DNA from: Spirochaetales bacterium
GTDB lineage: Bacteria; Spirochaetota; Spirochaetia; DSM-2461
Reading direction: 5' to 3'
Assembly: GCA_016936555.1 (NCBI GenBank)
Contig: JAFGXR010000028.1
Span: 1 to 64,000 of the forward strand
Length of the DNA: 64,000 bases
Below, one piece after another: positions 62,303-64,000 of this stretch. A program made the translations under genes and the position numbers. The notes below the pieces were generated by a model. That model was not told the origin of the DNA. It saw only the letters and a list, made by a program, of their open reading frames with translations, and did no database searches. Every line of letters starts with the position of its first letter. The stretch's first letter is position 1.

Positions 62303-63859
62303 ATGGATAAAATACTGATTTTGGATTTCGGCGGCCAGACGAGCCAGCTGATCGGCAGGAGAATTCGCGACATCGGGGTTTATGCTGAAATAATCCACGG
62401 AGATTCGGAGCTGACCGATGAAATTCTCACCAATGACGTTAAAGGTGTTATTCTCTCAGGTTCCCCCTATTCAGTTTACGAAGAGGGATCGCCCCGCCCC
62501 GACAGCAGAGTTTTTTCTCTCGATATACCCGTTCTGGGCATCTGTTACGGGCTGCAGGTAACGACCTGGGAAAAGGGCGGCAAAGTTGCACCTCTCCATA
62601 CGAAAGAATACGGAAGGAGCGCCATCCGCTATCATATCAGCGATTGTCCCCTTCTGAAGGATATTCCCGATAATTTCGTCTCCTGGATGAGCCACGGTGA
62701 CAGTCTGGACGAACTGGCACCGGGTTTCGATCTTGTGGCGGAAAGCGAACACAAGCTGCCGGCCATCGTTGAAAACCGGGAGATGGGCTTCTGGGGACTC
62801 CAGTTCCATCCCGAAGTGACCCACTGTGAATACGGATCGAAGATTCTGGAAAATTTCGCCGTAAATATCTGCGGAGCCTCCAAAGGCTGGTCCATGGATA
62901 AATACGTGGAAGATGCAGCGGAGAGGCTGAGAGAGCAGGTCGGAACCGGCAAGGTTCTTCTTCTCATTTCGGGAGGGGTTGACTCCACGGTTGCCGGGGG
63001 ACTGCTCCTTAAATCCCTCGATCCGCAAAATGTCTATCTGATGTATATCGATACGGGAATGATGAGAAAAAACGAAACCGGACAGGTTTCGGAGAACCTG
63101 AAAAAACTGGGCGCCGAAAATCTGATGATCATCGACGCAAGGGACCGCTTTCTCGGTCCCCTCGAAGGTATCAGCGAACCCGAGGCGAAGCGCAAGTGTA
63201 TCGGAGACACTTTTATCCGCGTACAGGAAGAGGAAATAGCCAAGCACATCAGCGGTGATTACTTTCTGGCGCAGGGAACCCTTTACACAGACCTTATTGA
63301 ATCGGGTAAAGGTGTGGGCAACAAAGCGGGCGTTATCAAATCCCATCACAATGTGGGAACACCCCTTGTCGAGCAGAAGCGGAAAGAGGGAAAAATCGTG
63401 GAGCCTCTCGATATGCTCTACAAAGATGAAGTGAGACGGCTGGGCCTTCTTCTCGGCATAGAGGAAAAAATCGTCTACCGCCATCCCTTCCCCGGTCCCG
63501 GTCTGGGCATCAGAATCCTCGGAGAAGTGACAGAGGAGAAATGCGATATCCTCCGTGAAGCTGATGCGATCTACATTGAAGAGCTCCATAAAAGAGGACT
63601 CTACAGCCAGATCTGGCAGGCTTTCGCCGTTCTGCTGCCGGTCCGCTCTGTCGGCGTTACGGGAGATGCCAGAGAGTACGGATATGTTCTGGCTCTGAGA
63701 GCTGTTGTCTCCCATGACGGAATGACAGCAGACGTTTTCGACTTCCCGACAAAGGACCTGCTCGAGATTTCCTCTCTCATTACGAACAAGGTAAAAGAGA
63801 TAGGACGGGTCGTGTACGATATTTCCTCCAAACCGCCTTCAACAATTGAGTGGGAATAG
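62303..63859 (+). CDS. guaA: GMP synthase (glutamine-hydrolysing)
   Basis: 518 residues from the ATG at 62303, with AAGGA 6 bases upstream (an ATG at 62297 is too close to that site). Glutaminase with Cys in LGICYGLQVTTW and His in FHPEVTH, ATP pyrophosphatase loop LLISGGVDSTVAG, and the C-terminal dimerisation domain HPFPGPGLGIRILGEV to DISSKPPSTIEWE. It converts XMP to GMP and forms an operon with guaB. Confidence 0.97.
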   Translation: MDKILILDFGGQTSQLIGRRIRDIGVYAEIIHGDSELTDEILTNDVKGVILSGSPYSVYEEGSPRPDSRVFSLDIPVLGICYGLQVTTWEKGGKVAPLHTKEYGRSAIRYHISDCPLLKDIPDNFVSWMSHGDSLDELAPGFDLVAESEHKLPAIVENREMGFWGLQFHPEVTHCEYGSKILENFAVNICGASKGWSMDKYVEDAAERLREQVGTGKVLLLISGGVDSTVAGGLLLKSLDPQNVYLMYIDTGMMRKNETGQVSENLKKLGAENLMIIDARDRFLGPLEGISEPEAKRKCIGDTFIRVQEEEIAKHISGDYFLAQGTLYTDLIESGKGVGNKAGVIKSHHNVGTPLVEQKRKEGKIVEPLDMLYKDEVRRLGLLLGIEEKIVYRHPFPGPGLGIRILGEVTEEKCDILREADAIYIEELHKRGLYSQIWQAFAVLLPVRSVGVTGDAREYGYVLALRAVVSHDGMTADVFDFPTKDLLEISSLITNKVKEIGRVVYDISSKPPSTIEWE

Positions 63860-63881
63860 AGGATATCTTCGTCCATAGTTA

Positions 63882-63913
63882 ACGGAGCCTCCCGAAGGGA
63901 GCTCCGTTTTTTT
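63882..63913 (+). terminator. Terminator of guaBA
   Basis: ACGGAG / CTCCGT and CTCCC / GGGAG with one bulged C, loop GAA, then TTTTTTTT. Confidence 0.88.
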
Positions 63914-63936
63914 TCTTCTTTTTTTTGAAGATGTTG

Positions 63937-63942
63937 TATAAT
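63937..63942 (+). promoter_or_regulatory. -10 box of the last partial gene, leaderless arrangement
   Basis: Perfect TATAAT 8 bases before the ATG at 63951; no good -35 box because the terminator T-run is there. No Shine-Dalgarno. Confidence 0.35.
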
Positions 63943-63950
63943 TTAAAACT

Positions 63951-64000
63951 ATGAAAGGAAAATATATCGTAACCATTGCTATTTCAGCGGTATTTCTGGT
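63951..64000 (+). CDS. Start of an exported or membrane protein (partial)
   Basis: Only the first 16 codons are in the window: MKGKYIVTIAISAVFLV, a basic start and a hydrophobic run like a signal peptide or membrane anchor. The rest lies beyond the end. Nothing more can be said of the product. Confidence 0.45.
   Translation, partial: MKGKYIVTIAISAVFL

Noticed and set aside
62471-63715. 414-codon open frame antisense to guaA
   Set aside because: It mirrors guaA codon by codon, has no ribosome site and no recognisable protein features. guaA is unambiguous on the plus strand.
1-64000. CRISPR arrays, insertion sequences, prophage genes, rRNA
   Set aside because: No regularly spaced direct repeats, transposase, integrase or phage structural genes and no rRNA sequence were seen anywhere in the window.

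Overview
The window looks like core chromosome of a free-living, probably anaerobic spirochaete of the Spirochaetaceae type. Evidence for this: a P83/100-family protein (first known from Borrelia); a fused aspartate carbamoyltransferase PyrB-PyrI of the kind known from Treponema and Thermotoga; periplasmic-flagellum rod genes flgF-flgG-flgJ; a large spirochaete-type protein with no clear function; Rex; and many two-component, cyclic-nucleotide and PilZ regulators. I judge GC content to be moderate (mid-40s percent) by eye. I saw no insertion sequence, prophage, CRISPR array or rRNA. One tRNA gene is present.

Layout. 1-9.9 kb: lepA, then a signalling operon read leftwards (STAS protein, CheA, CheB, CheY, two hybrid histidine kinases and a receiver). 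10-15.3 kb: exported DegP-like protease, exported TPR/calcium-loop protein, FtsH. 15.3-21.7 kb: leftward run nadC-nadB-ispE-spoVG-tRNA-Gln-rplY-pth-tilS (then ftsH), starting at a promoter facing a CheX-like gene. 22.3-29.2 kb: a very acidic small protein, then argS, rplU-prp-rpmA-obg-nadD-yqeK-LCP-rsfS. 29.4-40 kb: spirochaete-type unknown protein, citramalate synthase, carAB, apt, MinD-like ATPase, tsaD. 40-46.3 kb: a small sigma-70-family factor behind a sigma-54 promoter, flagellar rod genes, YitT, PilZ, two cyclic-nucleotide-binding proteins. 46.4-52.2 kb: PHP phosphatase, LysM-M23 peptidase, exported PEGA-like protein, PBP1A, ParB-like mini protein. 52.3-64 kb: PyrBI, P83/100 protein, exported PQQ/HEAT protein, RlmD-type methyltransferase, Rex, macrodomain protein, GDPD, guaB, guaA.

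How the genes work together. Pyrimidine (carAB, pyrBI), purine (apt, guaB, guaA), NAD (nadB, nadC, nadD) and isoprenoid (ispE) synthesis share the window with ribosome and translation factors (L21, L27, L25, Obg, LepA, RsfS, Prp, Pth, TilS, ArgS, TsaD) and envelope growth (PBP1A, LCP protein, M23 peptidase, FtsH). Chemotaxis and motility genes give the regulatory theme.

The most interesting signals are in gene expression. (1) Several genes (lepA, nadC, PBP1A, rlmD, the unknown protein at 29.4 kb, and probably the MinD-like, PHP and CheX-like genes) have a sigma-70-like promoter whose -10 box lies about 6-9 bases before the start codon and have no Shine-Dalgarno sequence, so their mRNAs should be leaderless or nearly so. 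(2) A well-matched -24/-12 sigma-54 promoter precedes an RpoS-sized sigma factor, recalling the RpoN-RpoS cascade of Borrelia. (3) Two genes (pth and the exported PQQ/HEAT protein) have no ATG, GTG or TTG where the family or signal peptide requires the start; CTG and ATT sit there instead. (4) A perfect 11-bp hairpin covers the Shine-Dalgarno of flgF. (5) Five stem-loops lie in a row between rpmA and obg.
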